A DNA stretch of 64,000 nt from Sipunculus nudus. Lineage: Eukaryota; Annelida; Sipuncula; Golfingiida; Sipunculidae. Made by a program: the position numbers and the translations under genes. Below the pieces are notes generated by a model. That model saw only the letters and a program-made list of their open reading frames with translations, did not search any database and was not told where the DNA came from. The stretch lies in the NCBI GenBank assembly GCA_026874595.1, contig CM049322.1, forward strand, positions 36,515,840 through 36,579,839. The letters run 5' to 3'. Below are positions 24,030-35,573 of the stretch, piece by piece; position 1 is the first letter of the stretch; every line of letters starts with the position of its first letter.

Positions 24030-25440
24030 GGGTAGTCGACAAGCGACTACATGTATCCGCCAAAATCAGAATGGAACGGGTGAAGTGAGGCATGGATTGA
24101 GTGGCAAGGGGAAAGAGAGTGAAGTGTTGCATATTAGCATGGATAGCTGCAGCTGAAATGTGTATGTAGGTTGTGCCCCCTACCACAAAATCAAGAAAGC
24201 TGTCCAAGTTATATACATATCAAAATTTAATGCAGATAAGTCAAACCACTACATGTATATGAGTGATTTAACCCCATGGCAGACAAACAGACGCTGTGCA
24301 AAAATGGTTGCAGGTGGCCCCAACAGTTTTGCGTATGATAAAGAGCTATGTGAGAACTATACACATGCAAAACTTTGGCCCAATCCGTCAAACGGTTCCC
24401 AACATAGGAGCTTGGATGTCCGCAGCGTAAACTAGAATGTAAGTGGTGCCACCTGTCAAAATCAAGAGAGCTGTCCAGGATGTATAAACCTGCAAAATTT
24501 TAGGCAGATATGTCAAACCACTGCCGAGATATGAGTGATTTTATCCCACAGCAGACAAACAGGCAGATGCTGTGGAAAAATGGTTTAGGTGGCGCAACCA
24601 GTTTTGTGTATCATAAATAGCTATGTGAGATCTATACACATGCAAAATTTTGGCCCAATTGGTCAAAGGGTTCTCGAGATATGAGCTTGGATGTCTGCAG
24701 CATAAACTAGAATGTAGGTGGCGCCACCTGTAATAAAATCAAGAGAGCTGTCCATGATGCATAAACCTGCAAAATTTTAGGCAGATTTGTCAAACCACTG
24801 CTGAGATATGAGTGATTTTATCCCATAGCAGACAAACAGACGGATGCTGTGCAAAAATGGCTGCAGGAGGTGCCACCAGTTTTGTGTATGATAAAGAGCT
24901 ATGTGAGATGTATACACATGCAAAATTTTGGTCCAATCAGTCAAACAGTTCCCGAGATATGAGCTCGGATGTCTGCAGCGTAAACGTGAATGTAGGTGGG
25001 TCCACCTGTCATAAGTCAAGAATGCTCAGGATGTATATGCATGCCAAATTTCAAGTGAATTAGTCAAACCACTGCAGAGATATGAGTGATTTTAACCCAA
25101 GGCAGACAAACAGATGGACACTGTGCTAAAATGCTCGCAGGTGGTGCCACCATTTTTTGTGTAAGTTATAAAGCTATCTAAGGGCTACATTTGTACAAAA
25201 TTTTTTTCCTGATTGGTCAAATGGTTCCCGAGATATGTGGGTTTATATGTGAAAACAGACTCACAAATGGACGCTGGGCAGAGGTCAACACCAATTTGTT
25301 AGGAACCAGTTTACATGTGACCCGATAATTGGTGTAAGTTTCAGAAAAATCCGGCCAGTATTCTCAGAGAAGTTCTCCGGAAACGAACGCGGCCGCAGCA
25401 GTGGCGGAACCTGGTCAAAAACATAGTATCCGCAATACAG
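24030..25440. mobile_element. Tandem-core element, 275-bp dimeric unit x about 4
   Basis: Long units repeat with starts of CAAAAATGG(T/C)TGCAGGTGG near 24298, 24573, 24850 and 25123. Each unit contains two half-units marked by a GGTGG-NN-CCACC near-palindrome. A perfect 7-bp stem-loop, GTAGTCG-acaag-CGACTAC, lies at 24032-24050 at the left side. The right end (25275-25440) has a distinct non-repeated tail with GCGGCCGCAGCAGTGGCGGA. Open frames inside are by-products of the repeat. Confidence 0.75.
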
Positions 25441-26540
25441 GAAACAATTATTATCTATCTTTTTCATTTTTTAAACCTGCAGGCATGATCATGTGGTTAA
25501 CAAACATTAACAGCCAATGAGGCTATATAATAAACATCCATTCACCCGCCTGAAGAAGACATCCTATTCACGAGGGTTTCATTTTCATGGTTATTTCCTT
25601 TTAGCAAATATCTCAAATTTAAAACCATCGTGAACAATTAGCCAACTACAGTATCAGAAACCTTTTCTCTCTAAAAACTTGCACATTTCTTTTTGATCAA
25701 GCTTTGAAACTTAATTCTTAAACATTGCGATAGGTAACTGAAAATATACTATACATCTGAATATACAACCTAAATGATGTCGTCCTTACATAAGCACCAT
25801 CTCTGGTGAGAAGAAATTACGGAGAATATGCAACAAACCTTGGTAACAAAATACTGAGTGTTACCCGATGGTTAATTGCATGCATCTAATTTTGCATTGA
25901 ACAGAAAATGATTAAGTGCATACACTGAATAAGATGAAATTTTCCTGATCAGGAGAAAATCTTAAATATTTTCTGAATGAATGAAAAAAAAAATACATAC
26001 TTGCATACATGTATAAGGCATAGCATTTAAATTTTAGTAATATTATCTATGTATCAATTACTAATACTGACCATATTACCCTTCATCATTTCATTATCTG
26101 TCAGATGTAAAAAGTTACTTTTTTCTCGGTTTCGAAAACCTGTTTTTATATTAATATGATATTAAAAGATTTGACAGAGGGCACCAAAACTGACCTTTAA
26201 TAATGAAATATATGGTCCCATCTAACCTCCATCATGTATCCATGGCAACTGAAGCAGTTTTGATGAAAATGTATCAAAAGTACCACACCTTTCCTCAGGA
26301 CAGTGAGAGAGAGTTATTTTGTTTGGGGTTGAACACAACAATTATTCATCTTTATTTATAACAATGTTTAAATTTTGTTTAGTGTTTTTATGGCATATGG
26401 GGCAAATGCAAAGACTTTTTCTGATTTCCTTTAATAGAGAGCCAGAGGGGTTAAACAGTGTACATGCTCCAGAAAACAAAACATGCTCTTTATGGGTAGG
26501 AGGTACGATAAACCCACACCTATGACTGACCCCAGTCAAG
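25441..26540. other. Unique AT-rich DNA
   Basis: No feature could be supported in this interval. Confidence 0.4.
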
Positions 26541-26583
26541 ATTGCCAGTTATTTTTACCCGAACTGGGGGAAAAACTGGCAAT
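26541..26583. repeat. 43-bp stem-loop
   Basis: ATTGCCAGTT (26541-26550) pairs perfectly with AACTGGCAAT (26574-26583), with further TTT/AAA and CCC/GGG pairing toward the loop. Confidence 0.75.
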
Positions 26584-26804
26584 TTTGGGACCATTTTTGT
26601 CCCACCAAAGGGCCTTTAGTCATTGCAAAGCAGCCAAAGTGTAGATATTGGTTTCTTTATGGTAAAACTCCAGGGAACCCTCTGTCTATTGATGGCATAT
26701 GGTCCTGTTGTGTCTATTCCTATTCCCCTTGTTTTTTGTTGTTTCTGTCTGTAGTTCCAGACTGATCTCTAATTGATGTCTCCCTTTACCCATATGTGTG
26801 TGAG

Positions 26805-27052
26805 AGACAGAAGTATCCTGTAAAATGAGAGAGAGAGGAGAGCCAGAGAGAATGAGAGAAAAAGTGAGTGTGAAAGGATCTAGAAAAGAAACCTTTTGAT
26901 GAAGTAATATATTTTGTGTTAAAAGACAGAGGGACAGATAGAGACATGTGGATACAGCAATGAAAGAAAAAGTGTGTGTGTTTGTGTATGGGAAGGGGGC
27001 CTAATGCCAGAGAGACAGAGAAAGAAAGAGAAGGAAAAAGAAAAGAGAAATG
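26805..27052. repeat. Purine-rich GA tract
   Basis: Imperfect (GA)n and GAAA-rich sequence spans most of this interval, with a short GT run at about 26972-26983. It is low-complexity DNA, not coding. Confidence 0.85.
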
Positions 27053-28477
27053 TTAATATATTTTGCCTATTTAGCCTTTCTTGGAGTGAAAATATGTTTC
27101 TTGAAAGAAACATACACTGGTATACCATAAATAGGATCTTCAAGGACGTTTATCCCCTTGTTAATTTCCTCAATCCATAAAATCCTGGTATTTACTGCTT
27201 TAACTGTCAAGTACATCTTAATGCAGATAACCTGTTCCAACAGATCAATCAGTGGAGCTCTTTCAAACTCAAATGGATTTTGAATGTTATTATTGATATT
27301 TTATATATATGTCTTACGTTTGAATTTTGACATAAATTCCCTAAAGTACCTCAACTTACTAAAAACTAGCTCATACAAACATCATGCCTGTATGAACCAT
27401 ACAAGCCTGCAAATATAATCCTGAATTTTATAGTGATCAGTTTACTCACCAGATGGTGCTGACTAGTGAATAAAGAAGAAGATGACGATGGGGTGATAAA
27501 TATATATGTAACGAATCAATGCCCTGCAAAGGACTTAGTCTACTACCAGAGTTCAGGTGCTGGGCAAGAGCTCTTCACTGAAACCCCAATAGCACCTGAA
27601 AGGCAAAATCTTGATAAAACGTTAAAAATATAGTCAAATCTCTCAGTGACAGGTTATTCTGGATTATTCTAAGCTCCATGCAATCAAGAAGGCTTATAAC
27701 ATACTTATAATAAGGCTACCTTCATCTTCTATCAACAGACAGTGCACCCTACTGGTCATCATAGATATTAATGTCCAGACAAGGATGACAATTTTGCAGC
27801 TAGTACTATGATATCATTGGAACTTTGCTGAAGTGAAAAAATTCCCTGTCATAATACCCTCAACTTGGGAGATGCCAAATCTTACAGCAAACCTACACTA
27901 TGTACACAAGAACTTTTGAGTTTCATACCTATTTGGTAGTACTATCACCCACCTATTAGCCAATGTAAGTTGAAGCTAGCTTATTGAAATATTTTATACT
28001 CTTATGAATTTTTTATATCATTTCCACAGTCTTTCAATCCTTCATCCTCAGCTGATTTACAGTATGAAAAGCATGCATCCCATACTCAACTGGACCTGAC
28101 CCATTTAGAAAACTTATAAAGAGGATGCTAAAGGATGGGATAGATGGTTAGAATAATAAGAAGCACACACATGTCTGACATTCTGACAAAATTCAATAAA
28201 AGCTCAGGTCTACTAGAGAGCTTATTTCTTTGTATGACACTTGTCCAATTGGGTTATATCCCAGTAGTATTCTGAAAATGCAAATAATTTATTCGGCAGT
28301 CAACTAAAAGGGTAGGCACCTTGAGTTGGGGGACAATAAGCTTATGACCTGAAACCTGAAGCTCTCCAATAATGGTTCTGTTTGGTTGAGACTATAAGTG
28401 CATGATGGTAAAAACTAGATTTTGTACCAAGATCTTAGAAAGCACTGACTAAATTACCGTAGGGACTATGACTAACC
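27053..28477. other. Unique AT-rich DNA
   Basis: No feature could be supported in this interval. Confidence 0.4.
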
Positions 28478-28925
28478 ATTCAGATACCGGGAGTGACAAG
28501 TGTAACTGTAATATTAGCTAGCTTCTCAGACACCTGGGAATGACTAGTGTAACTGTAATGTTACCCAGCTTCCCAGAGACCAGGGAGGTGACTATTGTTA
28601 CTGTTAATTTAGCCAGCTTCTCAGATACCAGGGAGTGACAATTGTAACTCTAATGTTAGCCAGCTTCTCAAATACCAGGGAGTGACAAATGTTAGTCAGC
28701 TTCTCATATACCACGGAGGTGACTAGTGTAACTGTAATGTTACCCAGCTTCCCAGAAATCAGGGAGGGGACTTTTGTTACTGTTAATTTAGCCAGCTTCT
28801 CAGATACCAGGGAGTGACTAATGTAACTTTAATTTTAGCCAGCTTCTCAGACACCTCAGAGTGACTAGTGTAACTGTAATGCTACCCAGCTTCCCAGAGA
28901 CCAGGAAGGTGATTATTGTTACTGT
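28478..28925. repeat. 47-bp minisatellite, left block (about 10 copies)
   Basis: CAGCTTC(T/C)CAGA.ACC phrases recur at about 28519, 28566, 28612, 28659, 28697, 28745, 28792, 28839 and 28886. Units fall into a TTCTCAGATACC type and a TTCCCAGAGACC type in a partly periodic order, indicating higher-order amplification. One unit is shortened to about 38 bp. Confidence 0.95.
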
Positions 28926-29770
28926 TATGTAATGGTGGGCTGATCATCAAGTTTTACCGAAAGTCTGTTGGTTTGCTGCCACTTTCAAGCGCTCGAATAC
29001 CAAAGGTAACTATCGATTACATCATAATCATAATTGTTTTTTTTTCCAAAATTCCTTTATGTTATAGGCTAAAATTATTTTTCCATTTGTTTAAAACATT
29101 CCGCGCTTCAAATAATAAGTTTTTGTTCCCAAATAACTTTCGTATGAAACTGAGTTTAACACGGTAGATGCGAGAACGGAGGACGTAATAAACCTTGGTG
29201 AACTGGTAGGGAGCTGCAGAATTAGCAGGGAGTTCTGTAACGAAATGATCATTGCACAATATGGGCGGTATGGCATTAACATGCTCAATAAATTCTCCGG
29301 GTCTATGCAGCAAGCAGATGTCCTGAATTGTGGTTTAATTCTTTATTATTATAAATACAGTGGAACCCCATTATGCAACCACCCTGCAATTGCGACCATC
29401 CCCACAAATACGACCACTTTTCTTGGTCCCAAATATATGATCCAGGTAATTAAGAGTCTCACAAATACGACCACCCCCAAATTACGACCACTTTGGTCAG
29501 TCCCCAAGGTGGTCGTAATTGTGGGGTTCCACTGTAATTAAAATTAAACTTTAGAAGCATATCTAACTAATAATATGAAAATATTATAAAGGCAAAAACT
29601 TCTTCTCTTAAGGTAGAATTACTAAGACATGCGTACTTGGTTAAGAAAGTACAGTTTCACAGATAACTGCATGTTTCTTTATATTTGCCTGAACCGATTA
29701 TTAATTGATCATTGATCGGTTTGCTCAAACTGATGATCGATTATGAAAAGAAACAGACTCCCACTACTAC
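28926..29770. other. Foreign DNA interrupting the 47-bp minisatellite
   Basis: About 840 bp unrelated to the array separates its two blocks. Junction phrases TACTGTTATG and TACTGTGATG are similar, but they come from the array itself, so a target duplication is not proven. The insert holds a MITE at 29358-29534 and a hairpin near 29700-29742 (TAATTGATCAT... / ...ATGATCGATTA). Confidence 0.6.
29358..29534. mobile_element. pogo/Tigger-like MITE
   Basis: The 177-bp element has inverted ends CAGTGGAACCCC...GGGGTTCCACTG and TA on each side (29356-29357, 29535-29536). Internal GCGACCA / ACGACCACTTTGG motifs recur in both orientations. CAGTGGAACC ends with TA duplications are characteristic of pogo/Tigger members of the Tc1/mariner superfamily. 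It is non-coding and so dependent on a transposase elsewhere. Confidence 0.9.
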
Positions 29771-29985
29771 TGTGATGTTAGCCAGCTTCTCAGATACCAG
29801 GGAGTGACTAATGTAACTGTAATTTTAGCCAGCCTCCCAGAGACCAGGGAGTTGACTAGTGTAACTGTGATGTTAGTCAGCTTCTTAGATACCAGGGAGT
29901 GACTAGTGTAACTGTAATTTTCGCCAACTTCTCTGACACCAGGGAGGTGACTAGTGTAACATTAACATTATCCAGCTTCTCATAA
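29771..29985. repeat. 47-bp minisatellite, right block (about 5 copies)
   Basis: The same unit as at 28478-28925 continues here, starting TTAGCCAGCTTCTCAGATAC and ending CCAGCTTCTCATAAGG. Confidence 0.93.
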
Positions 29986-30239
29986 GGCTCTGCACAAATC
30001 AATGCATCTTCTCTCCTTCTCCATACAGATATGGTATCTCTAGCATCCATTAAAATATCTGTGTCATTTTCTGGCCTACAAAGGAGCGTCATTGATCACT
30101 GCCCCCTGTAGCAGCTAGATGTCTACTGACGGGAAATCAGCTCAAAGCTTTGTACAACAAGTCTGGATTGTTACTGGTTCAATACGGGTAGACACATATA
30201 TCAGTGCATGTACACAAACAAGGAACTTTATAAAGGAAA

Positions 30240-30310
30240 GCCTGGACAGCCATGTGGTTTATGGGCACTTGGCCTTGGCACTGATGATCTCAAGTTCACA
30301 TATACAGTAA
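30240..30310 (+). repeat. tRNA-like SINE head (degenerate)
   Basis: TGTGGTTTATGGGCAC (A-box-like) and GATCTCAAGTTCACA (B-box-like) are spaced as in tRNA-derived SINE promoters. The arms do not form an intact tRNA. Confidence 0.4.
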
Positions 30311-30984
30311 CTACTGGTACCTTTGTGCTTGGGTAAATTTTAGCTTAATCCTAATCTCAAAGTAGAATTTAAATTCTATACATTATTTACAATCTTACAT
30401 ACAAAATAATATCTAATACACCATGGGTCAAGACATGATTTGGAGACTTATTAAAGCTTGAATAATTAGTTTGGGTGCCACATGAAACTTTTTCACTTTA
30501 CAGGATGAAGAATCTTTTATCTGACCCATGCATGTATTTTCTTCACTTAACACAGGTACTTTATCCAGGTAAATCAACATGAGATTGCTAGTCAGTATCA
30601 TGGTCAGTTAATGTGGGTTACATCAGCCTGGTACATGTCTGTATCAGCTGGCAGGTGTGCACTGGGGTAAAATGCACAAATCTCTGGGATAAATTGATAA
30701 GCTATGTCTCACGTGCATGAGGACCATGTTAAATGGTGACAACTGTTATAGGCTGCAGATACATCATCAGTATAATACAACATTATAAAATATTGACTTT
30801 GTGAAAGAAAATGTTAAGTTAACATATAGAGTGACTATTATCTGGCTGCATAATAATATGCAAGCATGGTTATCTTATAAAATAACACCAAGTTTTTTTA
30901 TTGTTCCTGCACATTGGCCTAAGGGCAGCAACATAAACCCTATGATCTCTGAGGTTGTTATTGGGAGTTTACCATATTTGCCTG

Positions 30985-31050
30985 TAGTGACTGAACCAGG
31001 GACCTTCAGTATATCCAGCTCCTTGGGTGGGCTTGGCCATTTGGCTTTAA
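30985..31050 (-). repeat. tRNA-like SINE head, minus strand
   Basis: Read on the minus strand, GGCCAAGCCC is followed by GAAGGTCCCTGGTTCAG, matching A-box/B-box order and spacing of a tRNA-derived SINE. It lies about 0.75 kb from an oppositely oriented head at 30240. Confidence 0.45.
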
Positions 31051-31059
31051 GGCTTTGAT

Positions 31060-31928
31060 ACAGACATGAGCCAAGCTGATATAACCCAGTTTAAATGGCC
31101 ATGATACACAAACTACTGATTTTAAGCTCTGAAGTTCAATGCCTTCACTACTGGATGACATCAATCACCATCTCCAGTTCTTTGTACTCTAGATCTGCCA
31201 AGGATTTCTTACTGAGCTGTGTCAACAAGCTGGAGTGATCCTTATCTACGCACTTCTGCAGCAGTTAGTAGACGCTTTCTTGTATAAAATATTCACTTGC
31301 TGCAGGGAGGAAGCTCACAGCATTGGTCAGTTCCTTAAGCTTCTGTATAAGTCATAAAGTTTACTGACACATCAGTTTTTTTAAGTCCACCTTCAATAAG
31401 ATATCTGCTTTTATGACTCTTCCATGAGGTATAGTGTTTTATTGTTGCTGGTTAGTTGCTTGGTTTGTCTGTTAACTACTTTACTCAAAAGGTATGAATG
31501 GGTTTTGATTAAATTTGTTAATACCAAAGGAAAAAAAATAAGATTTTTATGTTAGCTGTTAAATATAATGTTTTAAGGGATTTTTTAGTATTGCGAGATT
31601 AAGCAATTCATTTTTTCCTGGCCAAAGATCAGATTGAGACATTCACTAGCTGGTATGATGTTTAATCATGAATAACTTAATTTACTTCTCGGGCACAAAT
31701 GATATCACCTACCAATGATTTTTACTACTCTAAACTTCCAGTAATTGTATTCTGTACAACTGTGACAAAACATCCTCCTGATCATTTATAACTAATTAAA
31801 TAATGCACACAGGATCTCTGAAGCACAGTTACTAACACCCCTTTCAATTGTTTACTTATTTTGGATGTCCCACCAACATATGTATGTTACTGTCTTAATG
31901 TCAATGTGTTATGATATATCTTGTTGGG
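31060..31928. other. Unique AT-rich DNA
   Basis: No feature could be supported in this interval. Confidence 0.4.
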
Positions 31929-31930
31929 TA

Positions 31931-32957
31931 CCGTATTTATGTCTGTATAAGATGACCCCCCAATGTTGAGCCTAAAATTTTGGTTCAAATTATTTTTCAG
32001 CATCTTAAGTTGGAGCTGCCAAAAACTGCGGATCACTTTGTTAGCATAATGATCACTTTAACACTGATGATTGAAATGGGATTTTATAATTTTTTATTCT
32101 TAAAATGGTCAGTGGTATATTTTTTTATGATGCTACAAGTGAAAACAGGAAAGTAATATAGAAAGGTATGGAGCAGACCAAAACGGAATTAATTAAACAT
32201 ATCAAAGAATGAGTAATATGCAACAATTCAAATTAATATCATAAGAGACATCAAAGGGTCAATTTTAGGGCCCAAATTTGGGTAATAAATTATTACCCAG
32301 GAGATGGCACCCACTAAGAATTAACATGTCAAGAGAATGTGCATTACAGGGCATTGACAGTTTCCTCTTAAAAAAAGATAAATTTATTTCAAAGAAATGT
32401 CAGTCTTCTGCATAATTTGAGGGAGATCATCTCAAACACCCACTGCATATCAGCGTCGACATCCACAAGTGGCTTAAGGTAGACAAGTTACAGCGCACGA
32501 AACCAAGGCTTTCATGATGCTCTACTTAACTAGGCTTCCTCATTTATTATTCCGTGTTAATCTTAAACTATCAAAAATTACATTTTCCTGGCCTGTCCAC
32601 AACCATGTCACAGTCACCAAATTTCCCCACAAAATGTATCACATTTGCATAAACAACGTCGGTCAGGTTCAAATTTATTCTGTTGTACCAGTGAGGAAGG
32701 AAAAACGTAATTAGGTAATGAGCCAGTAGGACTTTCATGAACTACGTTATTTTACGACATTTAACTGTGTGTAGTTCAATGCTACCTTGTAGAAACCAGG
32801 GTTTCCATTCGGTAACTATTTAATAGATCATATCCTAAGAGGATATACGCACCAAATCTGGGGTTTGAAAAACTTGTACCCTTGTAAAAGACAGCCCCCC
32901 TTCTTTGCCAAATATTTTTAGGATAAAATTTGTCATCCTGTACACGAACAATTACGG
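31931..32957. mobile_element. TA-flanked terminal-inverted-repeat element
   Basis: The left end TACCGTATTTATGTCTGTAT continues AAGATGAC; the minus-strand right end TACCGTAATTGTTCGTGTAC continues AGGATGAC. That is about 28 bp of imperfect inverted repeat with TA at each boundary. The ends resemble widespread animal DNA-transposon termini of the form ACCGTAT..GTATAAGACGACC, suggesting a Tc1/mariner-like non-autonomous element of about 1.03 kb. No transposase frame is seen. Confidence 0.6.
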
Positions 32958-32998
32958 TAATACATATATAAAATTTCCTAACATTACACTGCATTTTC

Positions 32999-33100
32999 TC
33001 ATCCCTTTCTCTCTCTATCTCTCTTGTTTATTCTTCCTTTCCTCTCTGATTCTCTTCTCTCTCTCCTTATATTCAATAATCCTCTTCTTTCTTTTATTTT
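32999..33100. repeat. Pyrimidine-rich CT tract
   Basis: Imperfect (CT)n and TTC-rich low-complexity DNA. Confidence 0.85.
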
Positions 33101-33169
33101 GGATGACTAAAATAATCATATAATCATCTGATATATCAACAACTTGTCAGAAAAAGGGCACACAGTCAG

Positions 33170-33560
33170 TCTACAGCTGAATATCTTGGGAGACAGCAAG
33201 AGCTGGGAAAGTTGTCCCGATCCTCCATCAAGCCCAGACGGAAATCAATTGTAACAGCTTATGTTTCCTGATTAGGTTAATTCAAGTGGAGACCGCAGTT
33301 AAACACTCACAGATTTCTCAGTTTGAAAGTCTCCAGTTCAGAAGTCTGCGAGTAAATGACTTATTGGCCTGCAAGCCAGGCAATAATTTTCGTTATTAAA
33401 CTGAATGAGCTGATCGAAGCCCAAAAACCTGACCACGGATAGCATGCGGTTGGGTGGGCAGTACCTATATACGCTAATATGGCTATTAGGGAGGAAGTTT
33501 CCTTTGATTGCTATTGACCTTGATGTTAGGTGTTCAGGCCATTTCACCTACAAAGTGTCG
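33170..33560. promoter_or_regulatory. Candidate conserved regulatory element
   Basis: A non-repetitive, less AT-rich patch contains TTCAAGTGGAG, CTTTGATTGCTATTGACCTTGAT and GATTAGGTTAATTC. It is more complex than its surroundings and lacks a splice-compatible long frame, so an enhancer is one possibility. No direct evidence. Confidence 0.22.
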
Positions 33561-33569
33561 ACCTTCAGT

Positions 33570-33812
33570 AATATATATTTTCATGGCTTACAGTGCTGGG
33601 GAAATCAATTCACTTTTACACATGTAATTTCCAGAATTCTGTGTTCAGGAAAACTATAGTAATCTGTTAAGCACATTTAAAAGAAAAAATATATATTTTC
33701 ATGGATTACAGTGTTGGGGAAATCAATTCACTTTTAAACATGTAATTTCCTGAACTTTGTATTTAGGAATACCAAGTAAATCTGTTAAGCACATGTATAA
33801 GAAAAAATATAG
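33570..33812. repeat. Tandem duplication, about 120-bp unit
   Basis: ATATATTTTCATGG.TTACAGT, GGGGAAATCAATTCACTTTT and CTGTTAAGCACAT occur in the same order twice (start about 33570 and 33690), about 90% identical. Confidence 0.93.
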
Positions 33813-35180
33813 AAATTTTTTTTACTCTTCTTCTGGAATTTATCATTCAAAATATAAAAATATTTAGATTTTTTTAGATCAGAAATGACACTCTGAAACA
33901 TAAGAGATATACAAGACAGACTAGTACTTGTGTAGTTTTTTATTATTTGTCAGTACATAATATTTAAAGGTACGTTATAAGCTTCTTGGTTTCAAATGTA
34001 TATGAACAAATGTGTTTGCATGGATTTGAATATTTAAATATATAATCCTAATGTTGGATTTAAATTTTTCTTTAAAAGTTGTTTGAAATTGTGAATCTCT
34101 CTCAGGTTTGCACAAAAACTAGGATTAATGCTGTTTTTTATATATATTTTCACTTTTATGAATTTTAATCAGCACCAGTCATCAGTACAGATTATGTATT
34201 TACAGATATCATTAATGACAGAAGGATTTTAAGTCAAAGTCAACATTTATAAAGGATTATAAGTAAAAGAATTTTTTTGCATATAAAAAGTTTATATAAA
34301 AACTATGTCAAAGTTATAAATAAGGAAAATTTTAAATACAAAATTTTATAAACTTTTCTATCGGGGCATATTTTGGAACCAAAAATGTAAAGTGCAATTA
34401 AGTTAATGTATTAGCAATCACTTCCCTGACTGATATATTTCAACAGGAAATATCAATAATTCAAAATAAATTTACTTTGGCCCTGGCTCGTTGCCAAACA
34501 GGATTAAGGAGCTGCATAACACTTTCAGATCACTTCTGAAATCTAAAGAAAGCCACATCTGACAGGAATTTGATTCATATATGAAAAAAAATAGTTTTCT
34601 TACCTCTGAGACAAATTAACAAAACCCAAAGAAATTCCCAGAGAAATCCTAGGTACATTCCTCTTCCGTTACACTGGGTGTTGTGCACCCTCTTCACGCA
34701 TTAATCACCGCTAAACCCAAGGCAAGTCCAACCAGAGTAGAGGCTTCATCAAACACAGTATATGTCATTTTAGAAAATGTCTCCTGTTGGTGACTGAACT
34801 CTGTTTGGTTGTTCATCATCCTCATTCTGTAAACTATCAGTGTTTTTGTGATAAACGTCAAAGTTGACACACACTCAGCAAGTTTCAAACTTTTTCCTCT
34901 ACAGGTCAACTTGGGAAATGATGTCTCCTGTGAACTTCCTTGAACTGGTTATCTACACCATTTACCTGCCTGGAAATCGATATAGGTTAAGTTGCACAGG
35001 TGCAGATTGCATTGACACTCTTAATGAACAGAGCTCAGGCTGATAATGAGTGACAAGGAAGAGGTATGACGAAGGCTGTATAGATGCACTCAAACTCTTC
35101 CATCCATGCATTTGCAACATCGGATGGTAGGAGGCACAATTTATCTTGAATATGAACGCAAATAAAAATACATCACATAA
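33813..35180. other. AT-rich DNA, then a less AT-rich patch with a minus-strand open frame
   Basis: 33813-34600 is AT-rich with nothing recognised. At 34694-34948 (-) 84 codons are open (ending ..TLVGLALGLAVINA). There is no recognisable domain or convincing splice site, so it is not called as a gene. Confidence 0.3.
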
Positions 35181-35573
35181 TATTGGCTGCAGGTCTCCCT
35201 GGCTGTCCCAACCACAGTAATGTCCTGCGACCCTTTAAAAAAGGGACTTGTTCCGGAGTCTGCTGATCATAGGAACCTGGGCTGCTTCAGCCCTCGCCAC
35301 AGCCAACTAAACGGGATCGATGCTAAAGTGCAGATGCTGCCGTCCCGCCTCCGTACCAGTCTCATCCAAGGCATCCTCACTGCAGCAGCAGGGATGCTCT
35401 CAAAACATCAACAATCAGGGCGCGTCATAAATAATTCTGGCGAGATGTGGCGTTGTGCACTGGCTGCTGGGATAATCAATGCTCTAGCACCCCTAAGAGG
35501 GATTCTACGGGGGACCTGGAATCAAGCATGTCTTAATCGCACTATTAGGGGACCATCTCACAAATGTCAATAG
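35181..35573 (+). other. Unassigned open reading frame in GC-richer patch
   Basis: One frame is open for 130 codons from after a TAA at 35178-35180 to a TAG at 35571-35573. A CTGCAG splice-acceptor-like site ends at 35192 and an ATG lies at 35220. From that ATG the product would be 117 residues, with a moderately hydrophobic middle (LIQGILTAAAGML) and a basic C-terminus; no family is recognised. Codon usage looks mixed and the region is visibly richer in G+C than its flanks. It could be an exon, part of a long non-coding RNA, or a conserved non-coding element. A decayed transposon fragment is also possible. Chance openness in GC-richer DNA cannot be excluded. Confidence 0.25.

Noticed and set aside
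24160-25063. Short frames with repeated CAKM/YDKELCE motifs
   Set aside because: The protein repeat mirrors the 275-bp DNA repeat and is interrupted by frameshifts between units; no known domain.
34694-34948. 84-codon minus-strand frame ending in a hydrophobic segment
   Set aside because: There is no convincing acceptor, start or domain; the length is compatible with chance. Kept only as a note in the interval entry.
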